The notes beneath the pieces are model-generated. The model was not told the DNA's origin and made no database searches. It was given only the letters and a program-made list of their open reading frames with translations. Positions 45,168 to 53,367 of a stretch of 64,000 nucleotides of DNA are shown in pieces (the stretch's first letter is position 1; each line of letters opens with the position of its first letter). The translations under genes and the position numbers were made by a program. The stretch is from Flavobacterium quisquiliarum. Its GTDB lineage: Bacteria > Bacteroidota > Bacteroidia > Flavobacteriales > Flavobacteriaceae. The stretch covers positions 62,001 to 126,000 of the forward strand of contig NZ_WWEM01000020.1 in assembly GCF_019308285.1 (NCBI RefSeq). The letters run 5' to 3'.

Positions 45168-46196
45168 ATAACAATCAAAAAAATTGCCGAATTAGCGAAT
45201 GTCTCTCCGGGAACGGTTGACAGAATCATACACAAACGCGGACAAGTAGCGCAGGAGACCGTTGATAAGGTCAATGCGATAATTGATGAATTTGGGTATA
45301 AACGAAATATATTGGCAAGTAATCTGGCTTTAAATAAAAAATTTCATTTTGCTGTTTTTCTTCCGAAGTCGGAAACTTTAGAGTATTGGAAAAGTCAGGT
45401 TGATGGTATTGAAAAAGCAGCTATTGAGTTTAGTAAATTCGGAATCGTTTTGGATTATTTTTTCTACGATTATAATCTAATATCTTTCAAAGAAACCGTA
45501 CATAAAGTAATGCAGTTTGATTGCGATGGTTTGTTATTTGCACCGATATTTTATCAGGATTCGGTTGAGTTTTTAAATGAATATCAAAAGAGAAACATTC
45601 CAGTTGTCATGATCGATTCTAATATTTCTGAAGGAAATCAGCATGCTTATGTGGGGCAGAATGCTTTTCAGAGTGGTTATTTAGCAGGAAGGTTAATCAG
45701 TTTTGCTGTAAAAAATGAAAGACAGGTTTTGATTTTTAAAATTACAAGAGAAATAGAAAGTACTTCGGTTTATTTACAGCGAATTGATGGTTTCTATTCT
45801 TATTTTAAAGATCATAACGAACTGACGAATTTTAAATTTTCGGAAGTTACTTTAAAAGATTCCAAAATAGATCAATTGAGTTTAGATATGTTTGCTGGCA
45901 TCAACAGCGTATTTGTTCCCAATTCGAGAGCTTATATTGTTGCGGAATTTTTATACAGAAACAATATAAAAGGTGTCCGAATCATTGGTTATGATTTATT
46001 GAAAGAAAATATTGAATATCTCAATAAAGGCGTAATTGATTTTTTAATCAACCAAAGGCCCGAAGACCAAGGATATATGGGAATCAATTATTTGTATAAG
46101 AAATTGGTTCTTCAGGAAGAAACGGAACATACCCATTACATTCCGCTGGAAATTATTTTGAAGGAGAATTATTTTCCTGCGAGGAAAACTGTTTGA
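45168..46196 (+). CDS. LacI-family transcriptional regulator (no standard start codon)
   Basis: The frame encodes a textbook LacI helix-turn-helix, ITIKKIAELANVSPGTVDRI, followed by the hinge (FGYKRNILASNLA) and a periplasmic-binding-protein-like sensor domain (about residues 60-340, FAVFLPKSETLEYWKSQVDG onward). There is no in-frame ATG, GTG or TTG between the upstream stop at 45108-45110 and the HTH. ATA at 45168 gives a normal 342-residue protein and is used here as a placeholder; ATC at 45159 or 45165 is also possible. The first TTG (45312) would delete the DNA-binding domain. It probably represses the adjacent uronate operon in response to a sugar acid. Confidence 0.8.
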   Translation: MTIKKIAELANVSPGTVDRIIHKRGQVAQETVDKVNAIIDEFGYKRNILASNLALNKKFHFAVFLPKSETLEYWKSQVDGIEKAAIEFSKFGIVLDYFFYDYNLISFKETVHKVMQFDCDGLLFAPIFYQDSVEFLNEYQKRNIPVVMIDSNISEGNQHAYVGQNAFQSGYLAGRLISFAVKNERQVLIFKITREIESTSVYLQRIDGFYSYFKDHNELTNFKFSEVTLKDSKIDQLSLDMFAGINSVFVPNSRAYIVAEFLYRNNIKGVRIIGYDLLKENIEYLNKGVIDFLINQRPEDQGYMGINYLYKKLVLQEETEHTHYIPLEIILKENYFPARKTV

Positions 46197-46242
46197 TTGT
46201 AGATTTTAGAAATAACCCTTTTAGAGTTGATCATTTTCAATT

Positions 46243-46317
46243 ATAGCTCGTGGTTTCAACCACGGGAACACAATGCATAACCACAATACGTTTCCCGTGG
46301 TTGAAACCACGGGCTAT
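46243..46317. repeat. Inverted pair of family D palindromes
   Basis: Two family D units (left about 46243-46268, right about 46292-46317) are themselves inverted copies with one mismatch over about 25 bp. The whole can fold as one long hairpin. It lies between convergent genes and may end both transcripts. Confidence 0.85.
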
Positions 46318-46340
46318 GTTTACAATTAAAGAATAAAAAA

Positions 46341-46373
46341 AACTTTGTGTCTTAGTGCCTTTGTGGCAAAAGA
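46341..46373. repeat. Family A repeat next to the DUF4861 gene end
   Basis: AACTTTGTGTCTTAGTGCCT and then TTGTGGCAAAAG, in + orientation, ends 5 bases before the stop codon of the DUF4861 gene. Confidence 0.85.
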
Positions 46374-46377
46374 AAAA

Positions 46378-47547
46378 TCACTTTTTCACTTTTACAGTCA
46401 AAGGATTATTAATTTTTTCAGCAAAAGAGCTCAAATATTTTTCCCATTCTTGTTTCGTTTGATACGGACTTCCTTTTTTCCATCCGAAACCAACATAATA
46501 AATGGCTTTATTGTTTTTAACTGCTATATTGCCGTACAAGTTGCTCAAATCTATTTCATTTGTAACATGATTGTCAAAACTTAGTAATGAGCCTTTTGGC
46601 GAAACCAATCCTAAACCAATTTCAGAATCATCAATTGGTTCCCAATAGCTTAACCATCCTTCTTTTAGGTTTGTTCCAGTAGTTCCTTTTTTATCATGAA
46701 GAGTTAGTCCAGCAGCCACAGTTTTAGTTCCTGTAATATTGATTTCAAAACGAGAAAGCTGACTTCCGTAATCTAAACTAATCAGTTTTGATTCCGTTAT
46801 TTTATTGCCTTTCGCATCCCAATCAGCATAGGTTAAAATAAAACTAGTTCGAATTGGGCCAGTTGTGATCGTTTTCCAGCTGATGAAGTTTTTAGAAAAA
46901 TAATATTTTCCATCTACATTTACGGCAATTCCGCCCACGCCACGACTTGGGCCAACTTGAAAATTATCTAAACCTTCTCCTGTATCTTTATGATAAGTAC
47001 CTTTTCCAGTAGTCATTTTATCATACCATTTGTTGATAATTGGATATTCAACTCTTTTTAGCCAGGCATCAATGCCGCTTGTTAAAGTACCGCCGGGAAC
47101 GTTATCTTCAACCATTTTTTGAGCAACTGGGCCATACGTTCTAAAAGCTACTTTATTATTTTCCCAAGCATAATCATCTGTTCTTTCTGGAACAAAACGA
47201 GAATAACAGCTGATTGTTTGAGAAGCATTCGGATTAGTTCCAACTAAAACCTCAAAATCTTGTTTAGACGAAGCTTTAATTTTAGGCTGAAACAAAAGAA
47301 CATCCATTGTTCCGTCTCCATCATTATCTACGGTTTGAGTTTGAAGAAAAGAATTATTGCTGAGATCTTTTATAGTATAATTTTCAAGTTTAGCATCTGC
47401 TGTTAGTCCTAATGTTTTTTTAGTCAGCTCAACAGTTTCAAACTCTCTGTCGACTTTTAAGTTATTGTTAATGGTTATGATTTTGTTTTGTGACTGAATA
47501 CCAAAAGTTCCAGCCAGAATTGCGGTAAATAAAAAGTACTTCTTCAA
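46378..47547 (-). CDS. Secreted DUF4861 protein
   Basis: The 389-residue protein has a signal peptide ending GIQSQ (about residue 20). The rest is beta-rich and matches DUF4861, with GVGGIAVNVDGKYYFSKNF, WLSYWEPIDDSEIGLGLV and YYVGFGWKKGSPYQTKQEWE. The family is common in Bacteroidota polysaccharide loci that handle uronic acids, but no activity is firmly assigned. It is transcribed alone and convergent with the LacI gene, at the edge of the utilization locus. Confidence 0.82.
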   Translation of the reverse strand: MKKYFLFTAILAGTFGIQSQNKIITINNNLKVDREFETVELTKKTLGLTADAKLENYTIKDLSNNSFLQTQTVDNDGDGTMDVLLFQPKIKASSKQDFEVLVGTNPNASQTISCYSRFVPERTDDYAWENNKVAFRTYGPVAQKMVEDNVPGGTLTSGIDAWLKRVEYPIINKWYDKMTTGKGTYHKDTGEGLDNFQVGPSRGVGGIAVNVDGKYYFSKNFISWKTITTGPIRTSFILTYADWDAKGNKITESKLISLDYGSQLSRFEINITGTKTVAAGLTLHDKKGTTGTNLKEGWLSYWEPIDDSEIGLGLVSPKGSLLSFDNHVTNEIDLSNLYGNIAVKNNKAIYYVGFGWKKGSPYQTKQEWEKYLSSFAEKINNPLTVKVKK

Positions 47548-47761
47548 AATTTATAAATTTAATTTTTAAAAAATCGGTTTGATAGGATTTTATAAAAGTA
47601 CAAATCAAAAAATAAATTCAAATACAAAATAGGAGTAATTCTGTACAAAACAGTGAAAATGAGTTAAAAATCTTTGAGAAAGAAAATAGATATTTTTTTG
47701 TAATTTACATTCGCTGACTTTTACTTCAGTAGAATTTATAATTAAATGAAAATCAATAAAA

Positions 47762-48397
47762 ATGGTTAAATGTATTATTTTCGATTGTGATGGTGTTTTG
47801 GTGGATACAGAAAAAATAGGAAACGGAGTATTGCTAGAAATGGCAAAAGAGCATGGATTTGAATTAGAATTGGAAAAAGCCTATCATTTATTTAACGGTC
47901 GAAGCCTTAAAGATTGTTTCGTTCAGATTGAAAATGGAATCGGGAAAAAACTTCCGGAAGATTTTGAGTCGAATTACAGAGACAGAAGTTTCGAAGCTTT
48001 CAAAAAGGAAACTAAACCAATGGAAGGAATTGTTGATTTTCTAGATAATCTTACAATACCATATTGCACTGCTTCGAGCGGACCGTTAGAAAAAATCAGA
48101 CTAAATCTAGGACTTGCAGGTTTACTTGATCGATTTGAAGGTAAAATATATAGTTCGTATGTTATTAAAAGCTGGAAACCTGAGCCTGGAATTTTTCTTC
48201 ACGCGGCCGTAGAAATGGGATTTGATGTGAAAGACTGCATTGTAATAGAAGATAGTGTTGCAGGTGTTAGGGCAGGATTAAACGGCGGATTTAAAGTATA
48301 TGGTTTTGCCAATGGATTTAATAATGAAGATTTAAAACAAGAAGGTGCAATTCTTTTTCATAGTTACAAAGAATTAAGCTTAATGCTTGGAATTTAG
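47762..48397 (+). CDS. HAD-family sugar phosphatase/phosphomutase
   Basis: The 211-residue protein starts IIFDCDGVLVDTE with the nucleophile Asp8 and acid/base Asp10. It also has the TASSG motif (about 104-108), Lys in SWKPEPG and the acidic pair in VIEDSVAGVRAG. This is the beta-phosphoglucomutase/YieH-like subclass, which acts on small sugar phosphates. The substrate cannot be read from sequence. It borders the uronate locus but is divergent from the DUF4861 gene. Confidence 0.88.
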   Translation: MVKCIIFDCDGVLVDTEKIGNGVLLEMAKEHGFELELEKAYHLFNGRSLKDCFVQIENGIGKKLPEDFESNYRDRSFEAFKKETKPMEGIVDFLDNLTIPYCTASSGPLEKIRLNLGLAGLLDRFEGKIYSSYVIKSWKPEPGIFLHAAVEMGFDVKDCIVIEDSVAGVRAGLNGGFKVYGFANGFNNEDLKQEGAILFHSYKELSLMLGI

Positions 48398-48574
48398 GCT
48401 GTTTTGAAATAATTGAATATGATTACATATTTAGATTTCAATATGTGAATGTGATAAACATTATTATTCCGTAACACTATCATAAACTCATTTTAGGTTA
48501 AAATCAATAAAATTGCGGTTAATTAAAAGTCCCAAGCTTCTAATAGTCCCCATTTTATTAAAGTTAAAAAACCT

Positions 48575-50500
48575 ATGAATTCAAAATACATTTCAGTTTA
48601 TATACTATCCATTTTTATTTTCTTCAATTTTAGCATTTCTGCACAAAAAATAAAAAACTTAAACGGAACACAAATTGCCTTTTTATCCGATGTTCATCTT
48701 CAGGATTTATTTGGAGGTTTCTCAGATTCAGATTATAAAGGCGTTTTAAATCCGAAAACGGGACAATATGCTTTGGTACGAACAATGTCATCGCAGCTTC
48801 ATTCAACTCGAATATTCAACGAAAACTATTTTGCTTTTTTAGCAGCGTTAGAAGATATCGCCAAGCGAAAGATAAAATATGTCGCACTTCCAGGCGATTA
48901 CACAGACGACGGTCAGCCAATACATGTTCGCGGTTTGGCAAAGATTTTAAATGAATATCAAAAAAAATACGGAATAGAATTCTTTATTACTACAGGAAAT
49001 CACGATCCAGTTGGGCCATTTGCGCAAGAATCTGGCAAAGAAGATTTTTTAGGTAAAGAAGGTAAAAGTCAGCCCATTTATAGCAAAGACGGTATGTATA
49101 CGCCCAATCTACACATTGAACAGCCTGTTGTCCTAACAGCCGATATTGCTAAAATGGGTTATTTAGGAATTACAGATAACCTGAAAGGTTTTGGTTTTTA
49201 TCCCAACAAGAATTATAAATTTTGGGCAACTCCATTTTCTCATTACACAAATGAAAATTATTCGTTTGAAAAAGCTGCAGAAAGCGCAAAATTATTTAAT
49301 CGAATGTATGAGGTAGCGCCTGGTTACCAAGTTCCAGATGTGAGTTATGTGGTTGAACCAATTGAAGGACTTTGGTTAATGGCAATTGATGGAAATGTTT
49401 ATATCCCGAAGAAAATGAATGGCGATCCAAAAGATTCTAAAAGTTATTCTGAAGCCAGTACGGGTTATAATAATGTGCTTTCAAATAAAAAACATCTGAT
49501 TAAATGGGTCGAAGAGATTTCGGCGCAGGCCAAAAAACAGGGAAAAACTTTAGTTGCTTTCAGTCATTTTCCGATGATTGATTTTAATGATGATGCTTCC
49601 TCAGAAATAAAAGAATTACTTGGCCCAAATAAATGGCAGTTAAACCGAGTTCCAGTAGAAGAAGTAGCACAGCTTTTTGCCGACGCGGGTTTGAAGATTC
49701 ATTTTGGCGGTCACATGCATATTAATGACACGGGAGTTAGAACAACTCAAAAGGGAAATACTTTAGTAAATATTCAGACTCCATCACTTGCAGCCTATAT
49801 TCCAGCTTATAAATTACTGACTTTAAAGAAAGATAATGTTGTCGATATTCAAACGATTACAATTGATAATGTTCCGAGGTATGATGAACTATTCGATTTG
49901 TATAAAATGGAATATCAATTTTTAGAAAGTCAAAACTCTAAAGATATTTGGAATATCGATATTCTAAATACCAAAAATTATCATGATTTTACCGATTTTC
50001 ATTTGAAGGAATTAGTACGTCTTCGCTTTCTAAAAGATGATTGGCCAAGTGAATTTAAGGATTTTATTTTGAATGTTTCTGCTAAAGATTTACTGGTTTT
50101 AGCTAACATACAAGCCGATCAGGATTTTGATTTTATATTAAAAAATAAAACTCAGTTTGAGAAAGAATGGAAAACAGCTGAAATGAAATCACAGCAAATT
50201 CTAGCTCAAAACAAACTCACAAATGAAGATTTTAATTGGACAGGAAATGATCTTCTAATTGATTTTTACCGTTTTAGAAGCGCCGATGAATTGGCTTTTG
50301 CCGATGTTTCGGAAAGAAGAACAGCGGCTTATAAAGTTTTAGCAAAGCTGTTTTTAGATACTAAAGATGATGTTTCAAAACCTTTACAAAAACAAATGAA
50401 ATTGTTCTTCAGTATCTTAGAAAAATTCATGCATGAAGTTCCGGCAGATCATTTTACAGTTAATCTTCATACTGGTGAGATTAACCGCAAAGAGCGCTAA
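48575..50500 (+). CDS. Secreted calcineurin-like metallophosphoesterase
   Basis: The 641-residue protein has a signal peptide ending SISAQ (about residue 24). The metallophosphoesterase motifs are complete: DVH (Asp39, His41), GDYTDD, GNHDPVG, FSHFP and GGHMHIND. A C-terminal region of about 200 residues rich in charged residues is of unknown role. It probably cleaves phosphate mono- or diesters in the periplasm. The last codons (NRKER) and stop lie inside a family C intergenic repeat, so the C-terminal tail may be repeat-derived. The 177 bases before it hold nothing I recognise. Confidence 0.88.
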   Translation: MNSKYISVYILSIFIFFNFSISAQKIKNLNGTQIAFLSDVHLQDLFGGFSDSDYKGVLNPKTGQYALVRTMSSQLHSTRIFNENYFAFLAALEDIAKRKIKYVALPGDYTDDGQPIHVRGLAKILNEYQKKYGIEFFITTGNHDPVGPFAQESGKEDFLGKEGKSQPIYSKDGMYTPNLHIEQPVVLTADIAKMGYLGITDNLKGFGFYPNKNYKFWATPFSHYTNENYSFEKAAESAKLFNRMYEVAPGYQVPDVSYVVEPIEGLWLMAIDGNVYIPKKMNGDPKDSKSYSEASTGYNNVLSNKKHLIKWVEEISAQAKKQGKTLVAFSHFPMIDFNDDASSEIKELLGPNKWQLNRVPVEEVAQLFADAGLKIHFGGHMHINDTGVRTTQKGNTLVNIQTPSLAAYIPAYKLLTLKKDNVVDIQTITIDNVPRYDELFDLYKMEYQFLESQNSKDIWNIDILNTKNYHDFTDFHLKELVRLRFLKDDWPSEFKDFILNVSAKDLLVLANIQADQDFDFILKNKTQFEKEWKTAEMKSQQILAQNKLTNEDFNWTGNDLLIDFYRFRSADELAFADVSERRTAAYKVLAKLFLDTKDDVSKPLQKQMKLFFSILEKFMHEVPADHFTVNLHTGEINRKER

Positions 50501-50664
50501 GAATTTCGCAAAGCACGCAAAGAATTTTTTAAGTTGAATTTTACAAATAAAAAAGTTCGCAAAGCTTTATCTATAAAGCTTTGCGAACTTTTACTTTTAT
50601 GTAGCATAATCTTAGATAAAAAAACTTGCGACCTTTGCGAAATTCTTTGCGCACTTTGCGGTAA
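50481..50664. repeat. Family C repeat island with a perfect 20-bp hairpin
   Basis: A left unit (50481-50532, TTAACCGCAAAGAGCGCTAA...) and an inverted right unit (50619-50664, ...CGCACTTTGCGGTAA) flank a hairpin at 50551-50592. Its two 20-bp arms (AAAAGTTCGCAAAGCTTTAT and complement) are perfect, with a 2-base loop. It fills most of the gene-free gap 50501-50811 and could terminate transcription. Confidence 0.85.
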
Positions 50665-50737
50665 AAGCAACCTAATTCACTCGAAATAATATAATAAACT
50701 AATAGTTAAATATAATTTCTATGTGGTTGATAATAAG

Positions 50738-50745
50738 TATATTTG
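50738..50745 (+). promoter_or_regulatory. Candidate -7 element of the SpoIIAA-like gene
   Basis: TATATTTG is an exact TAnnTTTG match, 66 bases before the start codon at 50812. A good -33 element was not seen. Confidence 0.35.
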
Positions 50746-50811
50746 AGTATAAGATTAAGCATTGTTCGAAATCTTAAACAAACTTCATTAAATAACTCAA
50801 AAGTACTTAAT

Positions 50812-51180
50812 ATGATACATCAAATTGACACTACTGATAATGTTGTAGCCTTTAGAGCTTTGGCAGAAGTAACAAAAGACGATTTTTTAACAGCTGTCGT
50901 TCCTGCTGTTGAGCATCTCGTAAAACAAATAAATGAAATTAACTTTTTACTAGTATTAGATACTGATATCCAAAATTTCACTGCCGGTGCATGGCTTCAG
51001 GATGCACTGCTTGGGTTGAAACATCTAGGTAAATGGAATAGAGCTGCAATTGTAACTGATACAGATGAAATCATATCTTTCACAAACGGATTCAGTTTTA
51101 TTATTCCAGGCGAGTTTAGAGGATATAAAAGAGTAGAGTTTAATAAAGCATTAAACTGGGTTGAAGGAAATATTTCCTAA
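50812..51180 (+). CDS. SpoIIAA-like (STAS-type) protein
   Basis: Start chosen at 50812 (MIHQIDTTDN); the frame extends upstream only through non-conserved sequence. The 122-residue protein has the pattern of the SpoIIAA-like family: VVAFRALAEVTKDDFLTAVV, INFLLVLDTDI, GLKHLGKWNRAAIVTD and FRGYKRVEFNKALNWV. This is an alpha/beta fold related to STAS domains; its partners are unknown. It is a single gene with a strong terminator. Confidence 0.85.
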   Translation: MIHQIDTTDNVVAFRALAEVTKDDFLTAVVPAVEHLVKQINEINFLLVLDTDIQNFTAGAWLQDALLGLKHLGKWNRAAIVTDTDEIISFTNGFSFIIPGEFRGYKRVEFNKALNWVEGNIS

Positions 51181-51194
51181 ACACTTAAAAATGA

Positions 51195-51222
51195 GAAAGA
51201 GCGCTGTTTTAGGCGCTCTTTC
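51195..51222 (+). terminator. Intrinsic terminator after the SpoIIAA-like gene
   Basis: A 10-bp stem GAAAGAGCGC / GCGCTCTTTC with an 8-base loop and T-rich flank, 14 bases past the stop. It may also serve the convergent gene ending at 51243. Confidence 0.85.
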
Positions 51223-51242
51223 ATTATATATGATACAGAATA

Positions 51243-51521
51243 TTAATGATTGTATTCGATACCGCTGCTTGATTTAGCATCGATTTTTTCTTTCGTAATT
51301 TCATTGTATTTTTTATAACACGCAGAAGCTAAAATCGGCAAGGCAATACTTCCTACAACTGCACTGGCTTTTGGATGTCCCGTTTTTTTTAGAACTGCCG
51401 AAGCAACAAGAGCTCCAACACCTGCAAAGACCATTTGCTTTACAGAAAGATTAAGAGATTTACTTGGTTCTGGAGTGATTCCATGCAATAATGGGTCTAT
51501 GAAATTTAAATTGTCCATCAT
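51243..51521 (-). CDS. Small hypothetical membrane protein
   Basis: The 92-residue protein has one or two hydrophobic stretches (VKQMVFAGVGALVASAVL and ASAVVGSIALPILASACY). Charged ends suggest a small inner-membrane protein. Two adjacent ATGs offer starts at 51521 or 51518. I do not recognise a family. It is followed by the convergent terminator and preceded by two other small genes on the same strand, so the three may form a small operon. Confidence 0.65.
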   Translation of the reverse strand: MMDNLNFIDPLLHGITPEPSKSLNLSVKQMVFAGVGALVASAVLKKTGHPKASAVVGSIALPILASACYKKYNEITKEKIDAKSSSGIEYNH

Positions 51522-51551
51522 GTTAATTTATTTAGTTATTACTTATTTTAA

Positions 51552-51944
51552 TTATTGTTTATCGATTTCAGTTTCACTCTCGATTTTTTCGATTTCAACC
51601 TTTTCTTTTTTAATGGCCTGACGCAATAAAGCAAAAAGACTCATGTAAACATTTGCTACAAAAACCAGAGAAAACCCTGCCAAAATATAGCCTCTCCAAT
51701 CATTTAACAAAAGTTTATAATCACAAAGAATCAAAAACGCAATTGTGACATAGTGGCTGAAACAATATTCACAGGTTAAAAGATAGAAAAATTTTCTGGA
51801 TAGTAAAAATCTGTCATTTTTTGCATGACTGACACACCATTCATGAGGTTCCCTAAAAATTTCTTCATGCGTTACCGTCCAGCTTATGCAGGCGATCGGA
51901 ATAGCTAAAACAAAAAGCCAAATGATTTGTGTTACAATTTCCAT
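51552..51944 (-). CDS. Small membrane protein with CxxC motif
   Basis: The 130-residue protein has three hydrophobic segments (about 5-25, 50-73 and 83-108) and a CEYC motif (about 58-61) at the start of the second, followed by FSHYV. A Cys pair at a helix edge resembles DUF1360-type proteins, but the match is weak. The C-terminal tail is highly charged (KKEKVEIEKIE). The function is unknown. Confidence 0.65.
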   Translation of the reverse strand: MEIVTQIIWLFVLAIPIACISWTVTHEEIFREPHEWCVSHAKNDRFLLSRKFFYLLTCEYCFSHYVTIAFLILCDYKLLLNDWRGYILAGFSLVFVANVYMSLFALLRQAIKKEKVEIEKIESETEIDKQ

Positions 51945-51967
51945 AGTTGCAGGGAGAGAACTTTAAT

Positions 51968-52471
51968 TTATTCTCTTGGATGGTTTTCAGGATAGTGTTC
52001 AGCATCAAAATCATTCAATTCTTCATCTTTATCCAAATCTCGTTCTTTTTCTTCGTCATTTTCCTGATTTAAATCAGTTGGAGGATAATTTTTATCATCA
52101 TTATAATGATTTATTTCGCCATCATTTGTAATAAGCCCATCTTCATTAATAATCCTTTCCTGATTCGGAATATTTTCTGCTCTTAGAGTTTCATTTTGAT
52201 GACTATCATTGGAAGCATTCCTTCCGTCATCAATAAATTCTTCTTGATACTGATATTGGTCATAATCCTCTTCATAAATAGCGTTTTCGTTTTCAATAGG
52301 AGTATTTTGATCCATAATATCAGGATCTTGTTCTCCGTAGTTATCTTCATTTATACCTTGAAATAAATTTTGTTCATCATAAAAAGAATCAGCCTGATAA
52401 TCTACGGGAGTATTTTGGTCTATGAAATCAGGATCGTGTTGACCATAATTTTCGTTATTTAGATTTTTCAT
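51968..52471 (-). CDS. Acidic low-complexity protein with an internal duplication
   Basis: The 167-residue protein is rich in Asp, Glu, Asn and Gln and has no hydrophobic segment, so it is probably largely disordered. The motif NYGxxDPDxxDQNTP occurs twice (about residues 8-22 and 43-57), and the DNA shows the same duplication. I do not recognise a family. Spacing of 23 bases to the next gene suggests cotranscription with the two membrane proteins. Confidence 0.6.
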   Translation of the reverse strand: MKNLNNENYGQHDPDFIDQNTPVDYQADSFYDEQNLFQGINEDNYGEQDPDIMDQNTPIENENAIYEEDYDQYQYQEEFIDDGRNASNDSHQNETLRAENIPNQERIINEDGLITNDGEINHYNDDKNYPPTDLNQENDEEKERDLDKDEELNDFDAEHYPENHPRE

Positions 52472-52658
52472 AATTTCTTTTTTTAATGTTTATATTGATT
52501 AGAAAAATGCCTGTTTTACAAAGTTAAATTGGCAATTGCCAAAATGTATTACAGAAATATGTTCGGTATTTCTATAATTTTCAGTTGGTTATGTTTTTGT
52601 TTGGAAATTTTGAAAGTGCACAATAAGAACTTAACTTAGTAAAACTTAAAAATGAAAA

Positions 52659-53354
52659 ATGAAAGAATTGTATAGCATTGGTGAAATAAAACCATTTTCA
52701 AAGATTCAGATTGAAGAAATTGAAAATAAGATTCCCTTTTCTTTACCAGATGATTATAAAGATTTTTTGAATTATTACGGTTTAGGTTCTATAAATGAAT
52801 TAATACTAATTCAGGAACCGGATGAAGAATTCATTAAAAATAATTTTAGAGATGATATGGATATCTGGACTGTGGCAGAAAATGAAACCCAGCTTTTACT
52901 TAATTCTCTCACTATTACCACAACTATAGACGGAGATATAATTACAGTTATCCAAGATGAAAATAAACCCATTGTAATTCTTCCAAGACATTCAGAAGAA
53001 CCTGTTTATTTTGAAAGTTTTATGCCAATGATAGAATATTATACTGAAAAATATAATTTGGAGAATTTATATTTTGACCCAAGTTTCAATTTTCAGCAGG
53101 AATATATAAGTTTTGTAAAAAACGGAACTATAGAGAAATCCTTGTTTGATAAAGTACTTGAAGAATTTTTAAAAGAAATTTCATTCGATAATTCATTTAA
53201 TTTGAAGATACAGCCAAAATATATAATTCAGAAAATAGGAGGTTGGGTGTATTTTGATTGTATCGGGAAAAGTGCCATCAGAGTGAAATATCAGGAACAA
53301 TTTAAAACTGAAGCAGAAAAGATTATTCAGTTTATAAAGAATCGAATTGACTGA
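52659..53354 (+). CDS. SMI1/KNR4 (SUKH)-family protein, probable immunity protein
   Basis: The 231-residue protein has the SUKH N-terminal pattern IEEIENKIPFSLPDDYKDFL followed by NYYGLGS, and a mid-region LPRHSEEPVYFESFMPMIEYY. SUKH proteins often neutralise nuclease-type toxins of contact-dependent and type VI-like systems. No signal peptide is present. It is separated from the main immunity operon by the convergent DsbA-like gene. No toxin gene is adjacent. Confidence 0.8.
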   Translation: MKELYSIGEIKPFSKIQIEEIENKIPFSLPDDYKDFLNYYGLGSINELILIQEPDEEFIKNNFRDDMDIWTVAENETQLLLNSLTITTTIDGDIITVIQDENKPIVILPRHSEEPVYFESFMPMIEYYTEKYNLENLYFDPSFNFQQEYISFVKNGTIEKSLFDKVLEEFLKEISFDNSFNLKIQPKYIIQKIGGWVYFDCIGKSAIRVKYQEQFKTEAEKIIQFIKNRID

Positions 53355-53367
53355 TAATTTTTTGTTT

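Noticed and set aside
45312..46196. LacI gene starting at TTG 45312
   Set aside because: This start removes the whole helix-turn-helix, which is intact and in frame upstream. A rare start codon further up is more likely.
46345..46584. + strand frame of 79 codons starting MCLSAFVAK
   Set aside because: Its first codons are a family A repeat and the rest is antisense to the DUF4861 gene. Frames at other genes that start with the same peptide are repeat read-through.
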